Made by a program: the position numbers and the translations under genes | Assembly: GCA_041672395.1 (NCBI GenBank) | Contig: JBAYZS010000002.1 | Location: 24,233-88,232, forward strand | Direction: 5' to 3' | DNA: 64,000 nt | DNA from: UBA5287 sp041672395 | GTDB taxonomy: Bacteria; Bacteroidota; Bacteroidia; Bacteroidales; Dysgonomonadaceae | Notes under the pieces: generated by a model | What the model was told of the DNA's origin: nothing | Database searches by the model: none | The model's input: the letters and a program-made list of their open reading frames with translations, nothing else | Shown: positions 16,949 to 25,757 of the stretch, one piece after another | How positions within the stretch are numbered: the first letter of the stretch is position 1 | How the letters are laid out: the number at the start of each line of letters is the position of its first letter

Positions 16949-18145
16949 TTAATGAGTTGTGAGGGCAATATATGAGAACATTCCGACTGCTGTTTTTAAA
17001 GATTCTTCATCGATAAGAAAGGTTCCTGAATGTAATGGCCCCGATCTAAAATTGGAAGGGGAAATGCCAAAACGATAATAACATGAGGGATATAATTGAG
17101 AAAAAAAACCAAAATCGTCTGATGTCATCCGTTTTGGGAATTCTGACACATTGGTTTCACTAAGAAATTCAATTGCTTTTTGAGACACGATTTTGGTTAT
17201 ATCATCGTGACTGATTGTGCATGGATAACCTTCTGGCATAACTATTTCGGCTGTACAGCCGTAAGCAGCTACTGTAGAATGAATGATTTCAGGTATAATC
17301 ACATGCATTCTTCTCCGTTCTTCCTCATTCATACAACGAAGCGATCCGGCAAGAATCACCTCATTTGGAATAACATTAGTGGCTCCATCAGCAATAAATT
17401 TTCCGAAAGACAACACCATTGGATTAAACGGATTCCGCCTTCTGCTGACAATTTGTTGTAAGGCTATAATCACACTCGACGCAGCTAATACTGTGTCGTT
17501 TAACTCGTGAGGCAAGGCACCGTGACCTCCCTGACCTTTTACTTTTATATGAACCTCGTCGGCCGAAGCCATAATTGTCCCCGATTGAAAGCCTATCTTA
17601 CCGGCGGGTAAATCAATATAGGCATGTTGTTTTACAATAAAATTGGGCTGAAAATTATCAAACACACCTGCTTTAAGCATCAAATCTGCTCCACCGGGCG
17701 ACTGTTCTTCACCGGGTTGAAAAACAAATAATCGGGTTCCTGAAAACTCTTTGCGTAACTTATTCACTATTTTTACAGCACCCATCATTGACGCGACTTG
17801 TACATCATGTCCACAAGCGTGCATAATTCCTTCATTAATAGATTTATAAGACACGTCGTTATGCTCTATTACCGGTAATGCATCCATATCGGCTACAAAA
17901 GCTATGGTTTTTTCGGGACCTGTCTTATCGCCATTCACCCATGCCAAAATGCCGTATCCGCCAATTTGTGAACGATAGGAAATGCCTTCTGAATCTAAAA
18001 ACGAAGTTATATATTCCGAACTAAGTTTTTCTTGATAGGATAGTTCGGGATGTTGATGCAAATAACGATAATGATTTACAATTTCGGGAAACAGTGTTTC
18101 CGAAAAGTGTTGAATCATTACAGCTATTTCCGTATCTGTATTCAT
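16949..18145 (-). CDS. M20 family amidohydrolase
   Basis: A 398-residue zinc metallohydrolase of the M20D group (IAA-amino acid hydrolase, N-acyl-amino acid or aminobenzoyl-glutamate hydrolase type). Landmarks are HQHPELSYQE (30-39), the metal ligands Cys111 and His113 in HACGHD, Glu146/147 in QPGEEQSPGG, His174 in VKQHAY and a late PLHSGTF. Substrate is not predictable. Its start overlaps the end of the DUF1015 gene by 4 nt, so the two are translationally coupled. It has no signal peptide and is probably cytoplasmic. Confidence 0.9.
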   Translation of the reverse strand: MNTDTEIAVMIQHFSETLFPEIVNHYRYLHQHPELSYQEKLSSEYITSFLDSEGISYRSQIGGYGILAWVNGDKTGPEKTIAFVADMDALPVIEHNDVSYKSINEGIMHACGHDVQVASMMGAVKIVNKLRKEFSGTRLFVFQPGEEQSPGGADLMLKAGVFDNFQPNFIVKQHAYIDLPAGKIGFQSGTIMASADEVHIKVKGQGGHGALPHELNDTVLAASSVIIALQQIVSRRRNPFNPMVLSFGKFIADGATNVIPNEVILAGSLRCMNEEERRRMHVIIPEIIHSTVAAYGCTAEIVMPEGYPCTISHDDITKIVSQKAIEFLSETNVSEFPKRMTSDDFGFFSQLYPSCYYRFGISPSNFRSGPLHSGTFLIDEESLKTAVGMFSYIALTTH

Positions 18146-19386
18146 TTTAATTTATGAATCACCAAGCCTGAACGAAGTTTTGGCTCAAACCAAGTGGATT
18201 TGGGTGGCATAATATTACCGGTATCAGCAATGGTCATCAATTGGTTCATAGATGTTGGATAAAGCGCTATGGCTAAGACCATTTCGCCACTGTCAACACG
18301 CTTTTTCAATTCTCCAAGACCACGAATTCCACCTACAAAATCAACGCGCTTATCGGAACGCAAGTCTTTAATACCTAATATCTCATCTAAAACTAAATTC
18401 GATGTAAGTGTTACATCTAACTGATCAATGGGATCTTCATCATTCAATATCTCGGGCTTTGCGGTTACACTATAAGATTTTCCATTAAGATAAACGGAAA
18501 AATTGTGTAATGCCTTTGGCTTTTGTATCTCTGTTCCGGTTGATTCTACTATGAAATTGGCTTCAAGTAATTTCAGAAATTCACTGGGGGTCAACCCATT
18601 AAGATCCTTAACGACTCTATTATAATCTATTATCGTAAGCTGACTGGCAGGAAAACAGACGGCCATGAAATAGTTATATTCCTCTGTACCTGTGTGATGT
18701 GGATTGTTTTTCGCTTTTTCTGCTCCTACCAATGCGGCTGCAGCTGAACGATGATGACCGTCGGCAATGTACATACATGGAAATTCTGCAAATATTTCCG
18801 TGATACGGTTTATATCTTTATCATCATCTATTAACCAGAAGTGATGACCAACACCATCGACTGATACAAAATCATATTCTGGCGTTTTAACGATAATTCG
18901 TTCCACGAGCTCATCAATCTCTTTACTATCTTGATAAGCAAAAAACACTGGCTCTATATTCGCGTCGTTCACACGAACATGCTTCATTCTGTCTTCTTCT
19001 TTGTCGCGACGGGTAAGCTCATGCTTCTTGATCTTCCCACTCATGTAATCTGCTACAGAAGCTCCCACAACCAAACCATACTGGGTTTTGCCATTCATAG
19101 TCTGAGCATATACATAATACATTTCTTTATAGTCCTGAATCAACCAGCCATTGTCCTGAAATTTCTGAAAATTCTCGGCTGCTTTTACATAAACATCTGA
19201 ATCATGCTCGTCTTTACCTACCGGAAAATCTATCTCTGGTTTAATAATATGATATAATGATTTCTCATTATCCGCTGCTTCATTACGAGCTTCTTCGGAA
19301 TTTAATACATCATAGGGACGAGATGCTATATCAATAACTATCTCTTGGGGCGGACGAATCCCGCGGAATGGTTTAATTGTTGCCAT
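18142..19386 (-). CDS. DUF1015 family protein
   Basis: A 414-residue cytoplasmic protein of the DUF1015 family (starts ATIKPFRGIRPP, then ASRPYDVLNSEEAR, with IADGHHRSAAA near residue 207). The family is sometimes annotated as a SerB-cluster or kinase-like protein, and in some anaerobes the gene neighbours serine biosynthesis genes; no activity is firmly assigned that I can name. The DGHHR motif suggests a metal or phosphate site. It is translationally coupled to the downstream M20 hydrolase. Confidence 0.85.
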   Translation of the reverse strand: MATIKPFRGIRPPQEIVIDIASRPYDVLNSEEARNEAADNEKSLYHIIKPEIDFPVGKDEHDSDVYVKAAENFQKFQDNGWLIQDYKEMYYVYAQTMNGKTQYGLVVGASVADYMSGKIKKHELTRRDKEEDRMKHVRVNDANIEPVFFAYQDSKEIDELVERIIVKTPEYDFVSVDGVGHHFWLIDDDKDINRITEIFAEFPCMYIADGHHRSAAAALVGAEKAKNNPHHTGTEEYNYFMAVCFPASQLTIIDYNRVVKDLNGLTPSEFLKLLEANFIVESTGTEIQKPKALHNFSVYLNGKSYSVTAKPEILNDEDPIDQLDVTLTSNLVLDEILGIKDLRSDKRVDFVGGIRGLGELKKRVDSGEMVLAIALYPTSMNQLMTIADTGNIMPPKSTWFEPKLRSGLVIHKLK

Positions 19387-19488
19387 TATTTAAGATTAAT
19401 ATGTTAATTATATATTTCATACACAAAAGAACAATATTTTCATAAATAAAGCAAATGCTATACTGTATATTTTCACGCAAAAAGTTAC

Positions 19489-19496
19489 TATATTTG
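19489..19496 (+). promoter_or_regulatory. -7 box of the DMP19-like gene
   Basis: TATATTTG, an exact TAnnTTTG match, 19 nt before the ATG at 19516. No TTTG stands at the expected upstream distance. Confidence 0.4.
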
Positions 19497-19515
19497 TCCA
19501 AAAATATAACAGAAC

Positions 19516-20019
19516 ATGGTACAGATTCACAATAAAGAGCTTGAAAAAGCAGCACAACAAGGAATGGATGAATTCCTTAAAGTGTTTACTGACGCTTATC
19601 TTAATGAAGTTGGCGGAGATATCAATGCTGAAAATTTAGATAGACTCAACGGTTATCAACATACTTTGCTTGCTCTTCGTTTTTTTATGGATGAAGTTAA
19701 TCAAGGAGGATTTGTTCAACTCATTCAAAATGGTTACGGTGGCTATGTGTTTGAAAACCCTACAGCTAAATCATTGAAATTGATGGGGGCAACCGGTTTA
19801 TCGAAAATCATCTATAAAGCAAAGGAGATATATGATGCTAACCGGGAAGAATTGGAACGTGAAACTACCGAAGAAGAATTCAATGCTATGTATGTTGATT
19901 TTGAGGCATTTGACGAGCTCGAAGAAAAACTGTTTTACATAGAAGAAGAAGAGATTGAAATAATTGCTCAATATGTGGATGAAAATATTGAGGACTTTGC
20001 AGAAATAATTGAAGATTAA
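19516..20019 (+). CDS. DMP19-like (DUF4375) acidic protein
   Basis: A 167-residue, strongly acidic protein resembling the DMP19/DUF4375 family (GYQHTLLALRFFMDEVNQGGFVQLIQNGYG near residues 44-73). The Neisseria member DMP19 is a DNA mimic that blocks the NHTF repressor. Here the C-terminal third is almost a run of Glu/Asp (EELEEKLFYIEEEEIEII, then DENIEDFAEIIED), fitting a DNA-like charge surface. Whether it mimics DNA in this organism is unknown. It opens a plus-strand group with the DUF5606 gene and cdsA. Confidence 0.75.
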   Translation: MVQIHNKELEKAAQQGMDEFLKVFTDAYLNEVGGDINAENLDRLNGYQHTLLALRFFMDEVNQGGFVQLIQNGYGGYVFENPTAKSLKLMGATGLSKIIYKAKEIYDANREELERETTEEEFNAMYVDFEAFDELEEKLFYIEEEEIEIIAQYVDENIEDFAEIIED

Positions 20020-20072
20020 GCCACTTTTATCATACTATCTATTATAAGTTTTAATCAGATTTTAAAGATAAA

Positions 20073-20104
20073 GTTGCTAATCTTAGAAACTCTCGTTATT
20101 TTTG
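20073..20104 (+). promoter_or_regulatory. Probable promoter of the DUF5606 gene
   Basis: GTTG (20073-20076, three of four bases), a 20-nt spacer and TATTTTTG (20097-20104), 44 nt before the ATG. Confidence 0.5.
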
Positions 20105-20148
20105 TATGCTATTAAATAAATTACTTTTTTGAACCAACTTAAACTATT

Positions 20149-20640
20149 ATGTTAAATAAAATCCTATCCGTAAGCGGTAAATCCGGACTTTTTAAACTCA
20201 TTTCGACAAGTAAAAATCTAAGTATTGTTGAATCATTGAGTGATGCAAAACGATATCCCATACACGCAAACGATAAAGCAGTTGCACTTAGCGATGTATC
20301 TTTTTACACTCAAACAGATGATGTTCCACTGGTTGATGTACTCAATAAAATTAAAGAGAAAGAGAATGGTAATAAAACAACAGTAAGTCCAAAAGATTCA
20401 GGCAATAAGCTTTTTGGTTATCTTGCGGAGATACTACCTAATTATGATGCTGAAAGAGTTTATGCATCGGATGTTAAGAAGTTGATCAGCTGGTACAACA
20501 TTCTAATTGAAAACAATATCGAACTGATTGTTGAAAAAAAAGCGAATACAGATGAATCTGATACTGAAAATTCTGATCAGAAAGAGACGGAAGAAATAGA
20601 ATCTGTAGACAATAAACCTGTTGAAAATAATAAAGATTAG
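20149..20640 (+). CDS. DUF5606 domain protein
   Basis: A 163-residue protein of a family largely confined to Bacteroidota. The conserved domain (about 1-125) begins LNKILSVSGKSGLFKLI and contains LSDVSFYTQTDDVPLVDVLNKI and AEILPNYDAERVYASDVKKLISWYNIL. The last 40 residues are an acidic low-complexity tail. Function is unknown; the start resembles small beta-barrel domains, but that is only an impression. It is followed by cdsA after 49 nt. Confidence 0.85.
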   Translation: MLNKILSVSGKSGLFKLISTSKNLSIVESLSDAKRYPIHANDKAVALSDVSFYTQTDDVPLVDVLNKIKEKENGNKTTVSPKDSGNKLFGYLAEILPNYDAERVYASDVKKLISWYNILIENNIELIVEKKANTDESDTENSDQKETEEIESVDNKPVENNKD

Positions 20641-20689
20641 GAAGAAACTCAGATGATAATTCTCCAAATCATATAAAACCGCTAACGAA

Positions 20690-21529
20690 TTGAATATTAA
20701 AGATCTCTTTATACGAGCAGGTGCAGGTATAACATTTATACTAATTGTGCTAATTGGAGTTCTTGGCGGTAAATATTCCTTCCTTATAGTTTTTGGAATA
20801 ATTCTAGCACTAGGCCTCTATGAATTCTATCGAATGGTAGAAAAAGACACCGCACATGACATTAGTAAAGTGTTCAACATAGCTTCGGGCCTAGTGATTT
20901 ATGTCTCTGCATTTTTTTTTATGGAAGGACATAATATCTATTTCTTCTGCGCAACAATTTTATTCTATCTGCTGGTATTGTTCATCTCGGGCATCTGCAT
21001 AAAACGTGACGACATTCTTCATTCTATCATAAATTCTGCTTTTGGACAATTATATATTACTCTTCCAATGTGTTTATTAATGCTCATTGGATATCAATAT
21101 AATTTGTTTACAGACGATTTTCATCATGCACTTATCCTTGCCATCTTTGTCATGATTTGGGTAAACGATACGGCTGCATACTTTTTTGGAACACTGATCG
21201 GCAAACATCGTTTCATTAAACGCATCTCTCCTAAAAAAACTACTGAAGGACTAATTTCGGGTCTTTTCTTCACCATTATAACCGGATTGATCTTTGCTCA
21301 TTTTTATCCCCAATATCCAATAGGATTCTGGATAGGTTTTGCAATTGTTGCATCTGTTTTTGGTACAATCGGCGACTTATTTGAATCCCTAATCAAGCGT
21401 ACTTATAACATAAAAGACTCCGGACATCTATTACCGGGTCATGGCGGTATTTTAGATCGGATAGACAGTTTGCTCATTGAAATCCCCGCTATTTATTTTT
21501 ATCTAATGACTTTTACCCTATTTATATAG
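20690..21529 (+). CDS. cdsA: Phosphatidate cytidylyltransferase
   Basis: Makes CDP-diacylglycerol from phosphatidic acid and CTP, the branch-point precursor of membrane phospholipids. The 279-residue protein has about eight membrane helices and the family signature near its end (GDLFESLIKRTYNIKDSG, then LLPGHGGILDRIDSLL). The start is a TTG at 20690: an in-frame stop at 20657-20659 excludes upstream starts, and the next in-frame Met (MVEKD, about residue 50) would delete the first helices. Together with the acyltransferase PlsC at 23462-24202 it covers two consecutive phospholipid steps. Confidence 0.95.
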   Translation: MNIKDLFIRAGAGITFILIVLIGVLGGKYSFLIVFGIILALGLYEFYRMVEKDTAHDISKVFNIASGLVIYVSAFFFMEGHNIYFFCATILFYLLVLFISGICIKRDDILHSIINSAFGQLYITLPMCLLMLIGYQYNLFTDDFHHALILAIFVMIWVNDTAAYFFGTLIGKHRFIKRISPKKTTEGLISGLFFTIITGLIFAHFYPQYPIGFWIGFAIVASVFGTIGDLFESLIKRTYNIKDSGHLLPGHGGILDRIDSLLIEIPAIYFYLMTFTLFI

Positions 21530-21685
21530 ATATCTACACTATTCACAGATATTAGCCAATCACTAAGAAAACATCCTATTTGCTTGATCACATTCATGTT
21601 TAGGTTCTTAAATGCATGAACAAAACTTAAAGGACAATGTTATAATTATATATTTCTATATAGACTTCATATTAAACTAAAATAT

Positions 21686-21907
21686 ATGATTAACAAAAAA
21701 ACAATAGGAACAAATGCCGGTATAGTATGGAATCTTCTTTGCAAAGGGGGTAAAATGAATATTGACAAGATTGAAAGAGCATCGGGATTGACTGAAACTG
21801 AAATCCTCATTGCAATAGGTTGGCTATCAAGAGAAAACAAAATAGAATTTGAAGAATCTTCTGAAAGTGAAGAACTTTTTTATGTTATGATTCAGTATTA
21901 TTTTTAA
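21686..21907 (+). CDS. Small winged helix-turn-helix protein (DUF2582-like)
   Basis: A 73-residue protein that is essentially one winged helix (IGTNAGIVWNLLCKGG, then KIERASGLTETEILIAIGWLSRENKIEF and a short wing ending in FYVMIQYYF). This matches the small DUF2582 group of DNA-binding-like proteins. It may be a stand-alone regulator; targets are unknown. It has its own 156-nt upstream gap and ends at a bidirectional terminator shared with galE. Confidence 0.8.
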   Translation: MINKKTIGTNAGIVWNLLCKGGKMNIDKIERASGLTETEILIAIGWLSRENKIEFEESSESEELFYVMIQYYF

Positions 21908-21909
21908 AG

Positions 21910-21944
21910 AAAAGAGCCCATAGTTATATACTACGGACTCTTTT
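21910..21944. terminator. Bidirectional terminator between the winged-helix gene and galE
   Basis: A 14-bp stem (21910-21923 with 21931-21944, two wobble or mismatch positions) with TTTT on the plus side and a T-run on the minus side. It lies between two convergent stops. Confidence 0.8.
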
Positions 21945-21963
21945 AAATTTTTATTATAGAATA

Positions 21964-22998
21964 TTACATTATCCCTTTCTTGTGCAATTGTTGTTGCCAA
22001 TTCCAAGCAGAAGCCATCGTATCTTCAATCGATTCTTTTGCTACCCAACCCAAAACAGTGTTAGCTCTATCAGGATTTGCCCAAATCTGCTCAATATCCC
22101 CTTCTCTACGTTCACTTATTTTATAATTCAATGGTTTGCCGCTAACTTTTTCAAATACGTTTATCAATTCCAAAACTGATAACCCATTTCCAGTTCCAAG
22201 ATTGAAAATTTCTACCTTTTCTTCCGATTTATCGTTCAACATTCTATCAATGGCAATGACATGCGCTTTAGCTAAATCAACAACATTAATAAAATCGCGA
22301 ATACATGAACCATCAGGTGTATTATAATCATTGCCAAAAACACTCAATTGTTTGCGAATGCCCATACCTGTTTGTGTGATATATGGAACCAGGTTTTGTG
22401 GAACACCCAATGGTAATTCACCAATCTCTGCAGATGGATGTGCTCCTATTGGATTAAAATATCGCAGTATTATACTTTTAACATTCGCACCCGAATGAAT
22501 AAAATCCTGAATGATTTCCTCATTTATCTGTTTTGTATTCCCATAAGGGGATGTCGCAGGTTTTATTGGAGCATTTTCATTTATTGGATTATTATCGGGT
22601 TCTCCGTAAACTGTACAAGATGACGAGAATACAATTCCTTTAACTCCAAATTCCGGCATCAATTCAAGCAAATTAATCAGAGATACAATATTGTTACGAT
22701 AATACATTAATGGCTTCTGAACAGACTCACCAACGGCTTTACTTGCAGCAAAATGTATAATGCCATCAAATCCTTTGTATTTTCTGAATGTGGCTTTCAT
22801 GGAATCCATATCAGTACAATCAATCTTTTCAAATGCCGGTCGTTTACCGGAAATATGTGTTATACCTTCAAGTACTTCCGCATTAGAATTTGAAAGATTG
22901 TCAACAATGACAACTTCATATCCCGACTGTTGAAGTTCAACAACCGTATGTGAACCGATATATCCGGTTCCACCTGTTACAAGAATTTTCTTTGACAT
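21964..22998 (-). CDS. galE: UDP-glucose 4-epimerase
   Basis: Interconverts UDP-glucose and UDP-galactose for galactose use and surface-polysaccharide synthesis. The 344-residue short-chain dehydrogenase-type protein has the NAD-binding GGTGYIGSHT (9-18), the catalytic Ser in FSSSCTVYG and the Tyr152-xxx-Lys156 pair (YGNTK). The C-terminal NLGTGNGLSVLELI and GRREGDIEQIWANP-type substrate region (here SERREGD) is intact. No other gal genes are adjacent. The upstream region carries a palindrome that places a TATATTTG box on its strand at 23048-23041. Confidence 0.95.
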   Translation of the reverse strand: MSKKILVTGGTGYIGSHTVVELQQSGYEVVIVDNLSNSNAEVLEGITHISGKRPAFEKIDCTDMDSMKATFRKYKGFDGIIHFAASKAVGESVQKPLMYYRNNIVSLINLLELMPEFGVKGIVFSSSCTVYGEPDNNPINENAPIKPATSPYGNTKQINEEIIQDFIHSGANVKSIILRYFNPIGAHPSAEIGELPLGVPQNLVPYITQTGMGIRKQLSVFGNDYNTPDGSCIRDFINVVDLAKAHVIAIDRMLNDKSEEKVEIFNLGTGNGLSVLELINVFEKVSGKPLNYKISERREGDIEQIWANPDRANTVLGWVAKESIEDTMASAWNWQQQLHKKGIM

Positions 22999-23307
22999 GC
23001 CTAAGAATTTATTTTGAATAATTAAATGTATTTATATTTGCAAATATACATAAAAAGAGAGAACTCTTAGTCTGTAAATTCCAAAATAAAACTGATCTTA
23101 CATCAAAAAATAAAGAATTATGACTTTCATGTACATTTAATGAAGAAACAATTAAAAGCTATTATTAGAATAAAGATGTAAATAAAATCAAAGAATAACG
23201 CCATCATCATGATAGAATGTGGATATAATTATAAATAACATTAAAATGAAGCTTTTTTTATTCAAATCATTTGGAGATTGTATTCAAATGCACTATATTT
23301 GCATCGT
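22999..23307. other. Intergenic region with a palindromic double -7 box
   Basis: No gene is supported here. The perfect 16-bp palindrome TATATTTGCAAATATA at 23033-23048 gives a TAnnTTTG box on each strand. The minus-strand copy is placed to serve galE (43 nt to its start codon). The rest of this AT-rich stretch shows no clear structure until the small-RNA promoter at 23270. Confidence 0.5.
23270..23301 (+). promoter_or_regulatory. Exact-consensus promoter of the predicted small RNA
   Basis: TTTG (23270-23273), a 20-nt spacer and TATATTTG (23294-23301): both elements match the phylum consensus exactly. Expected start is about 23308. Confidence 0.75.
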
Positions 23308-23376
23308 GTTTTTCATGGTATTAGATTTAAGGTTAACAATGAAGATTGGTTGTCGTGAGACAACCATTCCTTTTTT
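23308..23376 (+). ncRNA. Predicted small RNA with intrinsic terminator
   Basis: A unit of about 69 nt begins just after an exact-consensus promoter. It ends in an 8-bp perfect stem (TGGTTGTC 23347-23354, GTGA loop, GACAACCA 23359-23366) followed by TTCCTTTTTT. The unpaired 5' part contains ATTAGATTTAAGGTTAAC. I associate this kind of segment, with a following short TGTC/GACA hairpin, with elements that recur between genes in Bacteroides genomes; that is memory, not a search. No gene follows on the plus strand (plsC is convergent), so it is more likely a free small RNA than a leader. A 69-codon open frame over it is probably spurious. Confidence 0.65.
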
Positions 23377-23461
23377 ATATAGGTTTGGTTCTATAGAGCT
23401 CCACAAAAAGTCCAAAAAGATCTTGTAAAGTATTTCCCAAACAAAACAACTGATGATAAAT

Positions 23462-24202
23462 TTATTTATATGATTCCCAAAGAGAATCATGAATTATATT
23501 TTTTGATTCTTCAATTAAAGCAGGAATATCTGCGTCTGTAAGATTATTGGTATGAATAGGTTTATGAATTATCAGCTCCAATTTTCCGGGATGAATAAGA
23601 TACGTTCCTATCTTCATCACATTGAAGGCACCATTAATTGTTATTGGAACAACCTGAAGGTTCAAGTCTTTAGCAACATAGTAGGCTCCTTTATGAAATC
23701 GAGTCAATTTACCTGTACGAGTTCGCGTGCCTTCCGGAAACAGCATCATAGAAACACCATCCACGATTTGCTTTTCAGCTTTCTTAATTGTTCCAATACG
23801 TGCTGCTGCACTAGAATTATCAACAAATACATGTCCTGCTATTTCTGATGCCTTTCCAACAAATGGAATTTTCCTTAAACTTGCCTTTTGAACCCATTTT
23901 ATATTCTTATTTAAAAAGCCATATATCAAGAAAATATCAAATGCACTTTGATGGTTTGCGACAAAAACATATGATTGTTTTGGATCAATATTCTCACGAC
24001 CTTTAGTTTTTACACAACATAAAGCCAACCAACATGTCAGTTTTGACCACCATTTTGGAGGATAATAACCCCAGAACTTATTTCCAAAAATGGGAGATAA
24101 AATAATTACAGACAGTGTTGTCAATAGGGTAAGTACCGTAAAAATTGGCATAAATATTAGCCACTGGTAAATAAAACTCAGGATATTCTTAACGACTTTC
24201 AT
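23462..24202 (-). CDS. plsC: 1-acyl-sn-glycerol-3-phosphate acyltransferase
   Basis: Adds the second acyl chain to lysophosphatidate to make phosphatidic acid. The 246-residue membrane-bound enzyme has N-terminal hydrophobic helices (about 8-40), the catalytic NHQSAFD (His84, Asp89), the glycerol-phosphate-binding FPEGTRTRTG (155-164) and a later PITINGAF block. Length and motif spacing are normal. It converges with the predicted small RNA; no strong terminator is seen after its stop. Confidence 0.93.
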   Translation of the reverse strand: MKVVKNILSFIYQWLIFMPIFTVLTLLTTLSVIILSPIFGNKFWGYYPPKWWSKLTCWLALCCVKTKGRENIDPKQSYVFVANHQSAFDIFLIYGFLNKNIKWVQKASLRKIPFVGKASEIAGHVFVDNSSAAARIGTIKKAEKQIVDGVSMMLFPEGTRTRTGKLTRFHKGAYYVAKDLNLQVVPITINGAFNVMKIGTYLIHPGKLELIIHKPIHTNNLTDADIPALIEESKNIIHDSLWESYK

Positions 24203-24280
24203 TTGTGCTACAATTACTTTATTACAAAATTAAATAAAAAAGTACCTGAATAAATCAATTAGATCATTGTTTTTCCTATT

Positions 24281-25675
24281 TCAATGAATTGGTTTTCTCA
24301 CTACATACACTTGTGAGTTTTCGTAACGACTTACAATAATTTCTTCACCTTTATCGATAAATCCAAAAATGGAAGCAGCATCATATAAAACACCTTCCAC
24401 TTCCACCCTGCCTGATGGACGAAGAACCGTTGCCGCAATACCCGATTTACCAACTATTGAAGCAGGTTCCATTGATACAGACATAAAGCCTTCCTGATCA
24501 GCATGGAGAGCGGCATTTCTAAGAAAACCTTTCTTCCCTATCCTACTTGAAGTACAAATAATCAACGCAAAACCTAAACCTAATCCAGCCAATAATGTCA
24601 TCGATGACTTGAAAAGGGCATGTAATGAAACACCCTCAAAATTGAAGTTAATATTACCAATCATTGCCAGAAGTAGTCCGCTAATCATAAAAATTATTCC
24701 AAGAACACCTGCAACACCAAAACCTGGAATAACAAATAACTCAAAAACAATTAGAATAAGCCCTATAACAAAGATAATTATTTCCCAACTTTGTGCATAT
24801 CCTGTAAGAAACAATGGTGTGAAATATAAAATTGCAGCAATAATAGCTATGGCAGCCCCCGCTCCTATTCCTGGTGATTGGATTTCAAAATAAATTGCTC
24901 CAATTAAAATCATGATGAGTAAAGCCTGAACAATACCATTCATCAAGAAACCGCGAATATAATCATATATTGTTGGATTGTAAGTTTTTAACTCATACTC
25001 TTTATAACCTAAATAACTGGTAGCTACTTCATGGATTGTTTCAGCAATTCCCTCACAATAACCAAGTTCAACTGCTTCAGCAGCAGTCAATGTTAATACA
25101 CGGGTAGAATCATCTTCAAGTTGAGGAATAACTATTTTTTCATCTACCATAGCTTCTGCTATTTTGGGATCCCGACGCCATTTCTCTACGAGTTTACCAT
25201 TAACTAAAAATGAATCCACACCGTGACTTTCGGCCGTTGCACGAATCATTCCCCGCATATACGATTGATATTTATCGGGTGCAGCCATGCCGTCAGTAGA
25301 ATTAACAACTGTTGCAGCACCAATTGTTGCGCCATTTCGCATATAAATACTATCGCAAGCAATCGCGATTAATGCACCGGCAGAAGCTGCGTTATTATCT
25401 ATAAAAACGTATACCGGAAGAGGGGAATTTAATATTGCAGTACGCATAGAATCAGCTTCCATAACTCCTCCTCCATAAGTATTCATATGTAAGAGAACAC
25501 AAGTAGCTTTTACTGCTTGCGCTTCACGCAAACCATTTTGAAGATAAATCATGGTGTTGCTACCAATATTTTCTTTGATATTTATGCGATAGATCAGCGA
25601 TTTACTATCTTGAGCATAAATTTCTGCTGCAAGCAAAAAAAGCAAGAGAAGAGTAAGTACTCGCGTTTTTTTCAT
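24281..25675 (-). CDS. Long-form NfeD membrane serine protease
   Basis: A 464-residue protein of the long NfeD type: a signal or first helix (1-21), a ClpP-like protease domain (about 27-215), a bundle of membrane helices (about 235-365) and a C-terminal OB-fold NfeD domain (about 395-460: GIAATVLRPSGRVEVEG in outline). The likely nucleophile is Ser98 in NNAASAGALIAIACD and the likely base Lys135 in APDKYQSYM, by analogy with archaeal PH1510. Partners are usually stomatin-type proteins, none of which is encoded here. A TATCTTTG box lies on the minus strand at 25718-25711. Confidence 0.9.
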   Translation of the reverse strand: MKKTRVLTLLLLFLLAAEIYAQDSKSLIYRINIKENIGSNTMIYLQNGLREAQAVKATCVLLHMNTYGGGVMEADSMRTAILNSPLPVYVFIDNNAASAGALIAIACDSIYMRNGATIGAATVVNSTDGMAAPDKYQSYMRGMIRATAESHGVDSFLVNGKLVEKWRRDPKIAEAMVDEKIVIPQLEDDSTRVLTLTAAEAVELGYCEGIAETIHEVATSYLGYKEYELKTYNPTIYDYIRGFLMNGIVQALLIMILIGAIYFEIQSPGIGAGAAIAIIAAILYFTPLFLTGYAQSWEIIIFVIGLILIVFELFVIPGFGVAGVLGIIFMISGLLLAMIGNINFNFEGVSLHALFKSSMTLLAGLGLGFALIICTSSRIGKKGFLRNAALHADQEGFMSVSMEPASIVGKSGIAATVLRPSGRVEVEGVLYDAASIFGFIDKGEEIIVSRYENSQVYVVRKPIH

Positions 25676-25757
25676 TATGAACTGATTTATTTATAAACAT
25701 ACACCACGAACAAAGATAAACTTTTTTAAGTACCTTTATATTACAAAACAAAAAAAC

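Noticed and set aside
23219..23428. 69-codon open frame between galE and plsC
   Set aside because: It runs through the predicted promoter, small RNA and terminator hairpin. Composition is that of AT-rich noncoding DNA, and no domain is seen.
23300..23460. Remnant of a decayed gene
   Set aside because: One frame reads plausibly but is broken by stops and partly mirrors the plsC end. The small-RNA explanation accounts for the structure better.
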